From contig JAGHZQ010000058.1 of the NCBI GenBank assembly GCA_017746715.1, positions 1 to 49,969 of the forward strand: a DNA stretch of 49,969 nt, read 5' to 3'. The notes under the pieces were generated by a model. The model did no database searches. It saw only the letters and a program-made list of their open reading frames with translations, and was not told the DNA's origin. Positions 1 to 8,130 of this stretch are shown here, piece after piece; the first letter of the stretch is position 1, and every line of letters starts with the position of its first letter. The translations under genes were made by a program, and so were the position numbers. This stretch comes from Cyanobacteria bacterium SBLK. Its GTDB lineage: Bacteria > Cyanobacteriota > Cyanobacteriia > Cyanobacteriales > Spirulinaceae.

Positions 1-1419
1 TATCCCTCTTCTGTCACTCTAGGCAGAAGAAAATAAGAAATCTGAGTCGATATCGAGAGGAAAGAGGGTAAGACAGGCACGATTAATCAAGGAAATTCAT
101 CGTGGAAATCCTAAAGATAACTGAGGAATAGGAAAAACCTCTAACCAAGAGAGAATTAAGTTAAAGCAAAGCCAAGGAAGAAGGAGTAAATGTAGATTAT
201 TTAACTGACTTTTCCAATTATTATTCTTGTCCCAATGGGGATGTTGATAACAGAATTGAATCAAAATTTCTGAGGAGGGAGTGAGTGGCTCTGATGAAGA
301 GGAAGAGAAAGGAGAAGTCATTAAAGTAATCAAAAGATAAGCACTACAGATGATTTCCCACCATCTTTCAATATGGGGATAATGAGTTAAACGAAAATCA
401 GCCCATCCTAGCTCGGATTTACATTGTCGAAAACCGTATTCGATCCATGTTCTTTCCCCATAGATATTCCCGATATTATTATATTTTAAGTCAGGAATAT
501 TGCTCATTACAAAACTTGTGGAATTGTCAGGTAAGGTTTCCGTATCTGTGGTTATCTCCCAATAGGTGCGTCTACCTCGTTTACCAAAAATAATTTCTCG
601 GACATAGCGAATTTCTTTTTTTTCATCGCTCATGATGCGTTCAAACTTTCTCCATCGATTAGCTCTTACCCTTGCTCCATGAGGAAGCCATACCCCGTGG
701 TTACTTCGTATTGATACCATATACTGAAGTCCTAACTTTTCTAGTTTTCTTAAAAAATTCTCTTCGCTTTCTCCATATAAACTATCTGATAGGACTCCTT
801 TAATCCGAAAACCTAACGCTACTATTTTCTCAATGAGTTCTCCAGCAATTTCCGGTTTAGTTTTATATTTTTCTTTTTCTTTCAGTCGTTTTCGAGGCTT
901 GAAAATTTCAAACAATATGGGAAAAGTTATCCCTTCAATAACACCATAAATGGCTACGGATACTATCCCATTTTCAATTTTTCCCAAGCGTCCGAGATAT
1001 TGACGAGATACATAATCCGTTTTATTCCCTTTCTTTGGATCTCCTGTTTCATCCACAATTACCCAAATTTCTCGTCCTTTTAACACTTGCAGAAGAATTT
1101 CTAGCCTCTTTTTTCTTAATCCCTCCATTTCCCAAGGGGATTTTGTTAAAAAATGGTGTAATCCTTGAGCATTTTCTAATCCATTGATTTTCGCGATCGC
1201 TGGTAATGTTTTTCTTTTTATGTCCGATAATATGCCGACATGGAGTCCTTTAAATGCTTCATAACTTCTAACATCTGAAAATAGATTTCTATAGAAGTCA
1301 CAATATTTGTCAATCACGGAGAGTGTGGGTTTTGCTGTTCTTGGTGCAATCATCCTTCTGATAAGGCTTTCAGCCATTTTTTTCTATTATACTCTTCCCA
1401 GAGTGACAAAACAGGGATA
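1..1419 (-). mobile_element. IS701-like insertion sequence, nearly complete
   Basis: Imperfect terminal inverted repeats are visible. The left end reads TATCCCTCTTCTGTCACTCT at 1-20. The reverse complement of the right end (1419 backwards) reads TATCCCTGTTTTGTCACTCT. Similarity continues weakly for about ten more bases. Between them lies one full-length DDE transposase on the minus strand. The right end interrupts a haemagglutinin-like gene. The left boundary coincides with the window edge, so the target duplication cannot be tested; ATAT follows the right repeat. The IS701 family call is inferred from the transposase. Confidence 0.85.
97..1377 (-). CDS. IS701-like DDE transposase
   Basis: This 426-residue protein has the organisation of IS4/IS701 superfamily transposases. 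The first catalytic Asp lies in IWVIVDETGDPKKG, followed by RQYLGRLGKIENG. The second Asp is in GVLSDSLYG. The C-terminal Glu region reads ERTWIEYGFRQCKSELGW, with an HYPHIERWW block after it. Family members cut and paste the element by binding its terminal repeats. The ATG lies just inside the right repeat and the frame is intact, so the enzyme may be active. The poorly conserved C-terminus is Ser- and Leu-rich. IS701 is favoured over other IS4-like families because of the PKKG and GRLGK motifs. Confidence 0.9.
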   Translation of the reverse strand: MAESLIRRMIAPRTAKPTLSVIDKYCDFYRNLFSDVRSYEAFKGLHVGILSDIKRKTLPAIAKINGLENAQGLHHFLTKSPWEMEGLRKKRLEILLQVLKGREIWVIVDETGDPKKGNKTDYVSRQYLGRLGKIENGIVSVAIYGVIEGITFPILFEIFKPRKRLKEKEKYKTKPEIAGELIEKIVALGFRIKGVLSDSLYGESEENFLRKLEKLGLQYMVSIRSNHGVWLPHGARVRANRWRKFERIMSDEKKEIRYVREIIFGKRGRRTYWEITTDTETLPDNSTSFVMSNIPDLKYNNIGNIYGERTWIEYGFRQCKSELGWADFRLTHYPHIERWWEIICSAYLLITLMTSPFSSSSSEPLTPSSEILIQFCYQHPHWDKNNNWKSQLNNLHLLLLPWLCFNLILSWLEVFPIPQLSLGFPR

Positions 1420-2943
1420 TACATTTCCAACTTGGATACTTCCAGATGGTAGCAAAGGCGTTCCGGGAGAGTTAAAATTCGTTCCTCCTGTAGTTCCGGG
1501 AAAATTAGTAGAAGTAACTGATGCTAAACCAGCACGTAGTATCACTGATTGACTTGTTGTTAAAATTGTATAATCTGGATCGCTCAGAGGAATACTACCA
1601 CTAATATCTGCTCCTGTAATTCGGATATCTCCACCTTGAATGCTTCCAGTTGCTTCAACTTTCAGTGCAACTCCTGTATAATTGCCAAATTCAATATCTC
1701 CATTTGCTCGAATAATAGGATCGTATAAACTAACAAAATTACCAGCATCACCCGATAAATTGAGCATTGAGAAATTTCCGCCACTGGAAAAATGGGCATC
1801 TCCAGAAATATTTCCATCGCTAACTAATGTCAAATTGCCTTCACTGACTAATGGCGTTACCAAGTGATTTAATGCAAGAATATCGATATTTCGATCGCCT
1901 TGAATATAAAAATCACCCCCCGCACGCGCTAAAAACGGTTGATTTTCACTATCTCTGATACGAACGGTATCGCCTGCTAATAAAGTTAAATGATTCGTTG
2001 TTGCAATCTGACTTTCAGGTAACGTTAAATTATTAGCAGCCGATAATATGGCATTATCAGCAATTATATTTCTAGAAACCACATCTCCAGTTTCGACGAG
2101 CAGTTCGGAATTATCGATCCGTACTGCATTTCCCTCAACTGTTAATCCCGTCTCTACTCCAGATCCCGTAATTAACTCCGGAATATCCACCGCACGTATT
2201 GCCTCGGGATTCCCTTGTTCATCCCGAGGGGGTTCGATTTCAAACCCCAAAATATTATCGCCGCTCACAATCCGCAATCGCCCCGATTCTGGCATCGCCA
2301 CAATACTCACATTCCCTTCTGGAGCATTCAAACTCCCCGTATTGATGACACTTCCCCCAATCAAGCCAATATTTTGCCCCTCACTTACTGCCAAATTGCC
2401 TGCATTAATAATCGTCCCAGAGCGATCGCTTAAATCAAACTCTACAGGAGTCCCCACTAAACTCTGATAATCGTTATCCCCCCAAGCATCGAACCATAAC
2501 CCATTCCCAAACCCGATCCCCTGTGCGGTTGTTACGAAAAAGTCTCCCGGCACATTTAAAGACGCATTTGAGCCAAACACAAACCCCGAAGGATTCATCA
2601 GATAAAGGTTAGAATCACCCCCTAGAACTTGAATGAGTCCGTCAATAATCGAAGGATTGCCCCCCGTCACCCGTCCCAAAATATTCTGGATTTGCGGATG
2701 GGCAAGAAACGTCGCGATTTGATTCGCATCCAACCCCAACTCGATAAAACTGTGAAATAAGTTTGCCCCATCCCCCGACAGTGTACCACCTTCGATAACA
2801 AACTCATTGCCATCGAGATTCACGATCGTCCCCGTACCATCCGACGCGGGAATAATAGACTGAGCAAGAGTTTCGCCACCTGCAACCAATAACGAAAGGG
2901 CAACGAAAGGAACGAGAGTTTGGGGTTTTATGGGAGCATTCAT
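1387..2943 (-). pseudogene. Filamentous haemagglutinin-like two-partner-secretion exoprotein, cut by the IS
   Basis: The first 28 residues form a Sec signal peptide ending near GGETLAQ. The haemagglutination-activity/TPS secretion domain follows (about residues 30-170) and carries the diagnostic MNPSGFVFGSNASLNVPG block and FFVTTAQG. The rest is beta-helix-like repeats rich in Gly, Asn and Asp. TPS exoproteins cross the outer membrane through an FhaC/ShlB porin, which is not in the window. The frame runs into the IS right repeat, so the last residues (about PCFVTLGRV) are encoded by IS DNA and the true C-terminus is lost or lies beyond the element. It is probably the last gene of the sigma/DUF1822/CHAT cluster, separated from it by 339 bases. 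I rate the gene as truncated; a short secreted product remains possible. Confidence 0.85.
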
Positions 2944-3282
2944 TGTTCTGAGGGTAGAGCGTCCTATTTTCTAGTTATCCGGCAGAACGAAAACTTTTTC
3001 GCAAAACTATCGAAAAAATTTATGAGATGTGGAGTGACATTAAATGGGGGTCAAGAAAATAAATCAGTAATAGCATTAATGCTGCGATCGCCGATCCGCG
3101 CTTCGGCGTTGCTCAACGACCACCGAGGGTTCAAACCCCCGTCGGTCGGTGAGCGTTTAGTCGAACTGCATAGCGAAAACCCGTTCAAACGAGTTGGATA
3201 TTCGGAAAATTTACCTGTTTGTTGCTATCGTGTTGAAAGGTTGTTCTTAGCTTGCTTTAGCTATGAGCATAGGAATTGATTC
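2944..3282. other. Intergenic region upstream of the haemagglutinin-like gene
   Basis: No convincing gene is seen in these 339 bases. They should hold the promoter of the truncated exoprotein gene (minus strand) and the 3' end of the preceding transcript. A weak inverted repeat, AACCCGTTCAAACGAGTT, lies at 3178-3195. A G/C-rich imperfect hairpin lies around 3116-3156. Neither is followed by a clear U-tract on the minus strand, so I do not call a terminator. Confidence 0.4.
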
Positions 3283-4398
3283 CTATGTGGATCTCAATTC
3301 CTGAATGGTTTTATCCAATTCCTCAACCCGATCGCGATCGCCCAATTCTTCATAAATTCCCCTTGCTGTTGTCAAAAGATCGATCGCTTCGGTAAAATTC
3401 TGCATGGCAGCACGAACCCGTCCCAACCCCTCGTAAGCGATCGCTTTTTCCTCTAAATTCGCCTCATCTGCCAAAGCGATCGCCCGTTCGTAATGCCTTG
3501 CAGCAGGAGGTGCAATGAGTAAGCGATCTTGATAGAGTTCGCCGATTAGTAAATGCAATGCAGCCGTTTCTTTGCTCGTTGTTAAAACAGTTTCTAACAG
3601 CAGAATTGTTTCGGAAACTAAATCATACTCCAGATAGAGTCGTGCGGTTGCCAATGCTTTTGCTTCTTCAGAAAGAGCTTGCTGAATTAATTTTTCTTGG
3701 CGCGATCGCAGTTCTTCTCTTGCACTTTCATCCAGTAATTGAAAGCCCATTCCTCCCAATTGTGCGGGTTCTTCAAAAGAAGTTGTTCCCGTGTCGGCTT
3801 CCACCACGAGAAAATAACCCCACTCGGGTTGCAAAACCTGCACGTCAGATTGAGGTACATAAGTTACGCGATCGCCTGTAGTTTCGACGCTCCATTGCAT
3901 TTCCCGGCCATCTTCCGTTACCCCCGTCACCGTTACTAGATAGCTCGTCGCCCCTACCACTGGATTCCAGCGCAGGACGGGTTGAGGATTGAGAACTTTT
4001 GTTCGTCGCGGACTGACTGAAAAGGGAATAGAAGTATCCCCCCAAGCGAGAATCGTACCGCGATCGGGACAACCCACCAAATCGGGGCTGCATTTGGCTT
4101 CTTCTTTTGCCCCCGTGCAGCGATTGGGTAGAATTGCACCGCTCCCGACGGCTTGGGTTTCCAGATTGGCGCACAATACTAACAATTGTCCTCCCTCATT
4201 CACTTGCAAGCGATCGCTCGGATAAAGGGTCATGCCTAAAGTGGCGCGAATATTGCGATCGCCTCGCATGACGACAACATCTCCAGAACTATCCAAGATC
4301 GTGCCGTTGGGACGGTTGACGGCAAAAGCCGAAGCGGTTGTGCCGAACCAAAGTGATAGGGTGACAGCAACAAGTTTGAGTGTGTTGGCGAGCTTCAT
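3283..4398 (-). CDS. Secreted FecR-like/TPR protein of the CHAT operon
   Basis: A 371-residue exported protein with a signal peptide ending near SAFA (about residue 26). Residues 30-110 resemble a FecR/LysM-adjacent beta domain (GDVVVMRGDRNIRATLGM, LYPSDRLQVNEGG). A segment around 140-200 resembles an Ig or fibronectin-like fold (PVLRWNPVVGATSYLVTV). The C-terminal 150 residues contain TPR-like helices (YERAIALADEANLEEKAI, AYEGLGRVRAAMQNFTEA). The ATG overlaps the stop of the CHAT gene by four bases (ATGA), so the two are translationally coupled. Such proteins are common beside CHAT and haemagglutinin genes in cyanobacteria. A periplasmic sensor or adaptor role is inference only. Confidence 0.75.
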   Translation of the reverse strand: MKLANTLKLVAVTLSLWFGTTASAFAVNRPNGTILDSSGDVVVMRGDRNIRATLGMTLYPSDRLQVNEGGQLLVLCANLETQAVGSGAILPNRCTGAKEEAKCSPDLVGCPDRGTILAWGDTSIPFSVSPRRTKVLNPQPVLRWNPVVGATSYLVTVTGVTEDGREMQWSVETTGDRVTYVPQSDVQVLQPEWGYFLVVEADTGTTSFEEPAQLGGMGFQLLDESAREELRSRQEKLIQQALSEEAKALATARLYLEYDLVSETILLLETVLTTSKETAALHLLIGELYQDRLLIAPPAARHYERAIALADEANLEEKAIAYEGLGRVRAAMQNFTEAIDLLTTARGIYEELGDRDRVEELDKTIQELRST

Positions 4399-6164
4399 CG
4401 TGAATTTTCCTCAAGTCTTGGGTGAGCCTCTTGCAAACATTGATTTTGTTCGGGAATGTGATATTGAGCGGATTTTTTAACCCATTCCCAGTGCTGGCGT
4501 GCTTCTTCTTGTCGATTTTCCCCCTCTAAAATGCGGGCGTAAAGGCAACGGGCGTGAGGGCTATCGGGTTCGAGGGCGATCGCCTCTTCCAAATGTTCTT
4601 TTGCTTCAAAAATGCGCCCTTGCTCCCACAAAAGCCAGCCTCGCTTCCCCAAACAAGCCGCTCGCACCGCAGGATAGGGGGAATCCAAACAGTGTTTCGT
4701 AATCTGCCAAACCGTATCGGGATCTTGCAGATTGAGAAGCACCTTAGCCAGTTGGGATGAGGCTTCCGACAACCCCCGATCCGCCGCCCGTCGATAGCCT
4801 CGCGCCGCGCACTGGAAATCGTTGTGAGACTTTTCGCACAGCCAAGCCAGATTATAGTGAGGTTTTGGGTTGAAGGGATCGAGAATGCTGGCAAGGCGAT
4901 AGAAAATTTGCGCTTGTAGTAGCTTATTCGTTTGAAAATGCGTGACTCCAGTGCGATTCGCCCAAACCGCCAACCCTTGTCCTCCCAAAACGTACAATCC
5001 CAAACCGCCGATGAGGGAACATAATGCGAGCCGAGGAAGAGGCAGAATGGGTTTTAACTTGAAGTTGCGAGGACGGCAATCTCTTTTAAGTTCTGCCCAT
5101 GTTGGCGCAGAAACGGCAGGATGTTGGCAAATCGCGGGCAGCCAACTCGCCCCCGGCAGGCAGTCTTCTAACCCTTTGAGCCTTTCCCTCGCGTGCCTGA
5201 CTGCTAAAGGAAACGATGCACCTTTGGCGTATGCCTGCAAGAAATATTGTAGAAACCCTCGGGCGATCGCGTCGGGGACGGCTTCACGCATGACAATGGC
5301 AGGAGGGAGGGGAATCTTAGCCCTCGCCCAATCTCTCGCAATGCCCAAACCGTCGCAGCAGTTGAAGATGGCAAGCTGCAAACCCCGTCGGATGGCATGG
5401 GAAAGCGCTTCTTGCAGTTCCGCAACAGTGAGAGAGTTCTGGGAATTAATGTAAATTCGCCCGCCCGTCGCATCGCGATCGCTGCGCCCGTGTCCGGCAA
5501 AAAATAAAATATCCCAAGGTTTTTCCCAGAGTTTCTCTATTAATTCCTCCCGTCGGGGTTGGATTAAAAAAGTGGGTTTTGCCCCCGGCAATTTTTGCAA
5601 GAGAGCGCGATCGCCATTGATATCGATGCCCGTTCCATCTCCCAACACGGCCAAAATATTGACTTTTCCTCGTTCCGTTGCCGGGCGATCGCTTTGGGGT
5701 GCGGGATAATCTGGCGTACTCAATGCAATTTCGGTATGGGGGTAATCTTGGCGACACAGCGACCAAAGATGCCAAGGAAACCGCCACGCATCGCTATCTT
5801 GACTTTCCACGGTCAATAACAGTTCATCTTGAGGGGCGAAAGAACTTCTCACTCGATTTTCAATCCCGCGAAAGCCATCATCCCCAAGCCAATGATTTAA
5901 CTTGTTTTCTAATTCACGGGAGATTTCTTGGAAGGCAGTTTCCGAAACATTGGTGACGGATCCCGCTTCAATTTCAATCCCGCGCAGGCGACTTTGATAA
6001 AGCAGTTCGTAAAGTAAGCGCCAGCGATCGTAAAGTCCGGGGAGATCGGGGGCGGCGGGCAAATGACCGGAGACCTGCGAGCCGTCGGACAGCCGCGCCG
6101 AAACGCAAGGAAAACCCTCGGCAAAACTTCCCGAACCCAAACTCAATACCACCGATGCTTTCAC
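4395..6164 (-). CDS. CHAT-domain caspase-like protease with TM segment and TPR repeats
   Basis: The CHAT fold occupies the first 330 residues. The catalytic His is in FFAGHGRS (H225) and the Cys is in IFNCCDGLG (C269/C270). A hydrophobic segment near residues 370-390 (LALCSLIGGLGLYVLGG) anchors the protein, and C-terminal TPR repeats follow (AKEHLEEAIALEPDSPHA). The GTG at 6164 is preferred over an upstream TTG at 6185. It has GGAG eight bases upstream, and VKASVVLSLGSGSF matches the usual CHAT start. The gene sits 17 bases after DUF1822 and overlaps the next gene by four bases. CHAT enzymes are caspase-like cysteine peptidases used in conflict signalling. The substrate here is unknown; the co-transcribed secreted proteins are candidates. 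Confidence 0.9.
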   Translation of the reverse strand: MKASVVLSLGSGSFAEGFPCVSARLSDGSQVSGHLPAAPDLPGLYDRWRLLYELLYQSRLRGIEIEAGSVTNVSETAFQEISRELENKLNHWLGDDGFRGIENRVRSSFAPQDELLLTVESQDSDAWRFPWHLWSLCRQDYPHTEIALSTPDYPAPQSDRPATERGKVNILAVLGDGTGIDINGDRALLQKLPGAKPTFLIQPRREELIEKLWEKPWDILFFAGHGRSDRDATGGRIYINSQNSLTVAELQEALSHAIRRGLQLAIFNCCDGLGIARDWARAKIPLPPAIVMREAVPDAIARGFLQYFLQAYAKGASFPLAVRHARERLKGLEDCLPGASWLPAICQHPAVSAPTWAELKRDCRPRNFKLKPILPLPRLALCSLIGGLGLYVLGGQGLAVWANRTGVTHFQTNKLLQAQIFYRLASILDPFNPKPHYNLAWLCEKSHNDFQCAARGYRRAADRGLSEASSQLAKVLLNLQDPDTVWQITKHCLDSPYPAVRAACLGKRGWLLWEQGRIFEAKEHLEEAIALEPDSPHARCLYARILEGENRQEEARQHWEWVKKSAQYHIPEQNQCLQEAHPRLEENSR

Positions 6165-6181
6165 GGTTCTATCTCCACAGT

Positions 6182-7255
6182 TCAAACTGAAAAGGATTCC
6201 TCTACTCGAGCGCTATCCAAACTGACGCGCAATTGAAAATCGGTTCCCGCGTCAACGGTAAAAGGTTTGAGCAGGATATACAAATCTTGATTTCGAGAAG
6301 TAACGCTTTGCAGGATTTCGCCATTATCTCCGACAAGTGCTAATTGCAAATTTTGAGGGAGATAGGGATTCTCTGGTTCGGGATTGGCTCGCACGAGAAT
6401 TTTAATGCGTTCGTCCGCTTGTTTTGCTAAAGCCACGAGCAAGACGATCGCGCGATCGTTCAAGCTAATGCCCAAATCGATCAATTTGGCGCGACAAACA
6501 TCGGCTTCGGGAAAGGGCATCTCGTTGCCTCTGCGAAAAGCCAGTCCTGCGGGTTCTAAATCTCCCCCATCTTCCCCAACTAAGCGTTCCCATGCCTGTC
6601 GTCCGGCATCGGCGAGATTTTGCCACCAAGGGGAGGAAGTCGGATTTGAGGGCATAGCAGTTTCAGAGGTCGAGGGTAAGAGGGATTCGGGCGCTTGCCA
6701 ATTGGCACTGAAGAGAGCAGCAAACCACAAGTTTAAATGCACGCGATCGCGAGCGAGATTGGCAAGATAATCTAATAAAGTCGGTAAATCTTGCAAATCC
6801 CTAACATAAATTTCTCCCGTCCCCGCCGTTTTGACGAATCCCAACGGCACGGCTACCCGCTCTTTTTCGTCGATCCCCACCACCGAGTAGCCGATGCGCT
6901 CCCAACGGACTTCTGGCGGAATCGAGCCAAGAAATTGTTCTGAGGATAAGCTGGCATTAGCATTGATGCGAACGGGCATACATTCCAACTGTCCTATATT
7001 CGAGATAATCAGATCGGCAACATTGGCCGTCGTCCGCAGTACGGGATTCCAGCTATCGCTTCCCTCCAAATTTGTCGCGATCGCCATGAGGTCTAAATAG
7101 TTGCGGAGGGCAAGGACAGCTAGGGTATTTAAGCCCACCTGCTCTGCTTTTTGCGGCTCGGACTGCTCTCGGGCGAAAGTCAGAGCGGTTTCGATATTCT
7201 GCCTTGGTATGGGCAGTGGTAAAGTCTCTTCTGGTAAAATTTGCGTGGAATTCAT
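6182..7255 (-). CDS. DUF1822 family protein
   Basis: A 357-residue cytoplasmic protein without signal peptide or TM segment. The opening (PLPIPRQNIETALTFAREQ), the NTLAVLALRNYLDLMAI helix and the C-terminal DLGISLNDRAIVLLVAL block are what I recognise as the cyanobacterial DUF1822 family. These proteins are typically found directly between a small sigma factor and a CHAT protein, as here. It starts 21 bases after the sigma-factor gene and ends 17 bases before the CHAT gene, so the three are almost surely co-transcribed. Function is unknown. An anti-sigma or scaffold role would fit the position but nothing in the sequence proves it. Confidence 0.85.
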   Translation of the reverse strand: MNSTQILPEETLPLPIPRQNIETALTFAREQSEPQKAEQVGLNTLAVLALRNYLDLMAIATNLEGSDSWNPVLRTTANVADLIISNIGQLECMPVRINANASLSSEQFLGSIPPEVRWERIGYSVVGIDEKERVAVPLGFVKTAGTGEIYVRDLQDLPTLLDYLANLARDRVHLNLWFAALFSANWQAPESLLPSTSETAMPSNPTSSPWWQNLADAGRQAWERLVGEDGGDLEPAGLAFRRGNEMPFPEADVCRAKLIDLGISLNDRAIVLLVALAKQADERIKILVRANPEPENPYLPQNLQLALVGDNGEILQSVTSRNQDLYILLKPFTVDAGTDFQLRVSLDSARVEESFSV

Positions 7256-7276
7256 GGGCGTTGAATAATGCGTTCT

Positions 7277-7906
7277 CTACTCTATATATCCTTGAGATTT
7301 AGCAAAATTTCGCAATAAGGGTTTGCATTTGCGCTGATAAAAACTGGCGAGAGTCGAATAGGAGCAATCAAACTCTGCTTCGAGGGCTTTCCAATCCGTT
7401 TCGGGAGGCAAGCGGCGCAAAATTAAAACTTGAGCCGTTAAGTCCGGGCGATTGCGAATGTGAATGGTTTGCAAGATTCCATCGGGATCGGTTTGCGCCC
7501 AGTGCAGGGTGTCTTCCCAAATCGGCGGCACATCGGGCGGTGCGGGAAAGTTTTCCAGCCAATTTAAGAAGGTTTCTCCATTGGCAGGAGAAACCTCGGC
7601 AACAATGCTTTGTTTCTCTTGCTGTCGTTCGAGGCGATAATCGTGCAAGCGCCATTTTAAATGCGAGTTCATCCAAGTCGCGAGGGAGCTGCGATTCGGC
7701 TCGTACTTGCTGCATAAATTCTGACTCAAAAAGAGCAAGGTTTTTTGCAATGCGTCTGCATAATAATCTGTCGTTTCCTGCCACAATTTACCCGATCGCA
7801 GGAGGGATTGGATCAAATGTGTCATGCCTCGATTGTAGGCAGGACTGCCTTGAGGGTGTCGACAAATTTCGGCAATGCGTTCGGGATAGTCTTGAGGTTC
7901 GTTCAT
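7277..7906 (-). CDS. Small sigma-70-like factor of the DUF1822/CHAT cluster
   Basis: This 209-residue protein looks like a divergent sigma factor. A region-2-like helix set (YYADALQKTLLFLSQNLC, SSLATWMNSHLKWRLHDY) is followed by a linker. The C-terminal helix-turn-helix resembles region 4 (ILRRLPPETDWKALEAEF, YSTLASFYQRKC). ATG at 7906 is taken instead of the preceding GTG. It is the first gene of the minus-strand operon and probably directs RNA polymerase to this operon or to related surface-protein genes. Divergent sigma factors of this type recur with DUF1822 in cyanobacteria. It is shorter and more divergent than a primary sigma factor. Confidence 0.8.
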   Translation of the reverse strand: MNEPQDYPERIAEICRHPQGSPAYNRGMTHLIQSLLRSGKLWQETTDYYADALQKTLLFLSQNLCSKYEPNRSSLATWMNSHLKWRLHDYRLERQQEKQSIVAEVSPANGETFLNWLENFPAPPDVPPIWEDTLHWAQTDPDGILQTIHIRNRPDLTAQVLILRRLPPETDWKALEAEFDCSYSTLASFYQRKCKPLLRNFAKSQGYIE

Positions 7907-8130
7907 CACTGCGATCGACGAGTTTGAATAGACAAGAATGCTCTTTTAGCTATCGAGGTAGTTCATTCATTTTTTGCGTTTTCTTTACAAAACTTTATAC
8001 AAAAACCTCAGAACATTGGCCTCCTCGATCTCTGTCATCACCCAAAAATCCACACGCAGCCATTTTTTTTTAGTTTATTTTTTTTCACCTAACGGTGAAG
8101 TGTGGCAAATTAACCCGATCGCAAACAGCC

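Noticed and set aside
2048..2467. Plus-strand frame of 139 codons
   Set aside because: It is antisense to the haemagglutinin-like gene with no start signal or recognisable motif.
3110..3160. tRNA-like T-loop sequence GGGTTCAAACCCCC
   Set aside because: Only two of five T-stem pairs beyond the loop hold well, and no acceptor, D or anticodon arms could be folded around it.
8084..8099. Hairpin TTCACC-TAAC-GGTGAA beside a T-tract as a terminator
   Set aside because: The T-tract precedes the stem on the plus strand and becomes an A-tract after it on the minus strand, the wrong order for a terminator in either direction.
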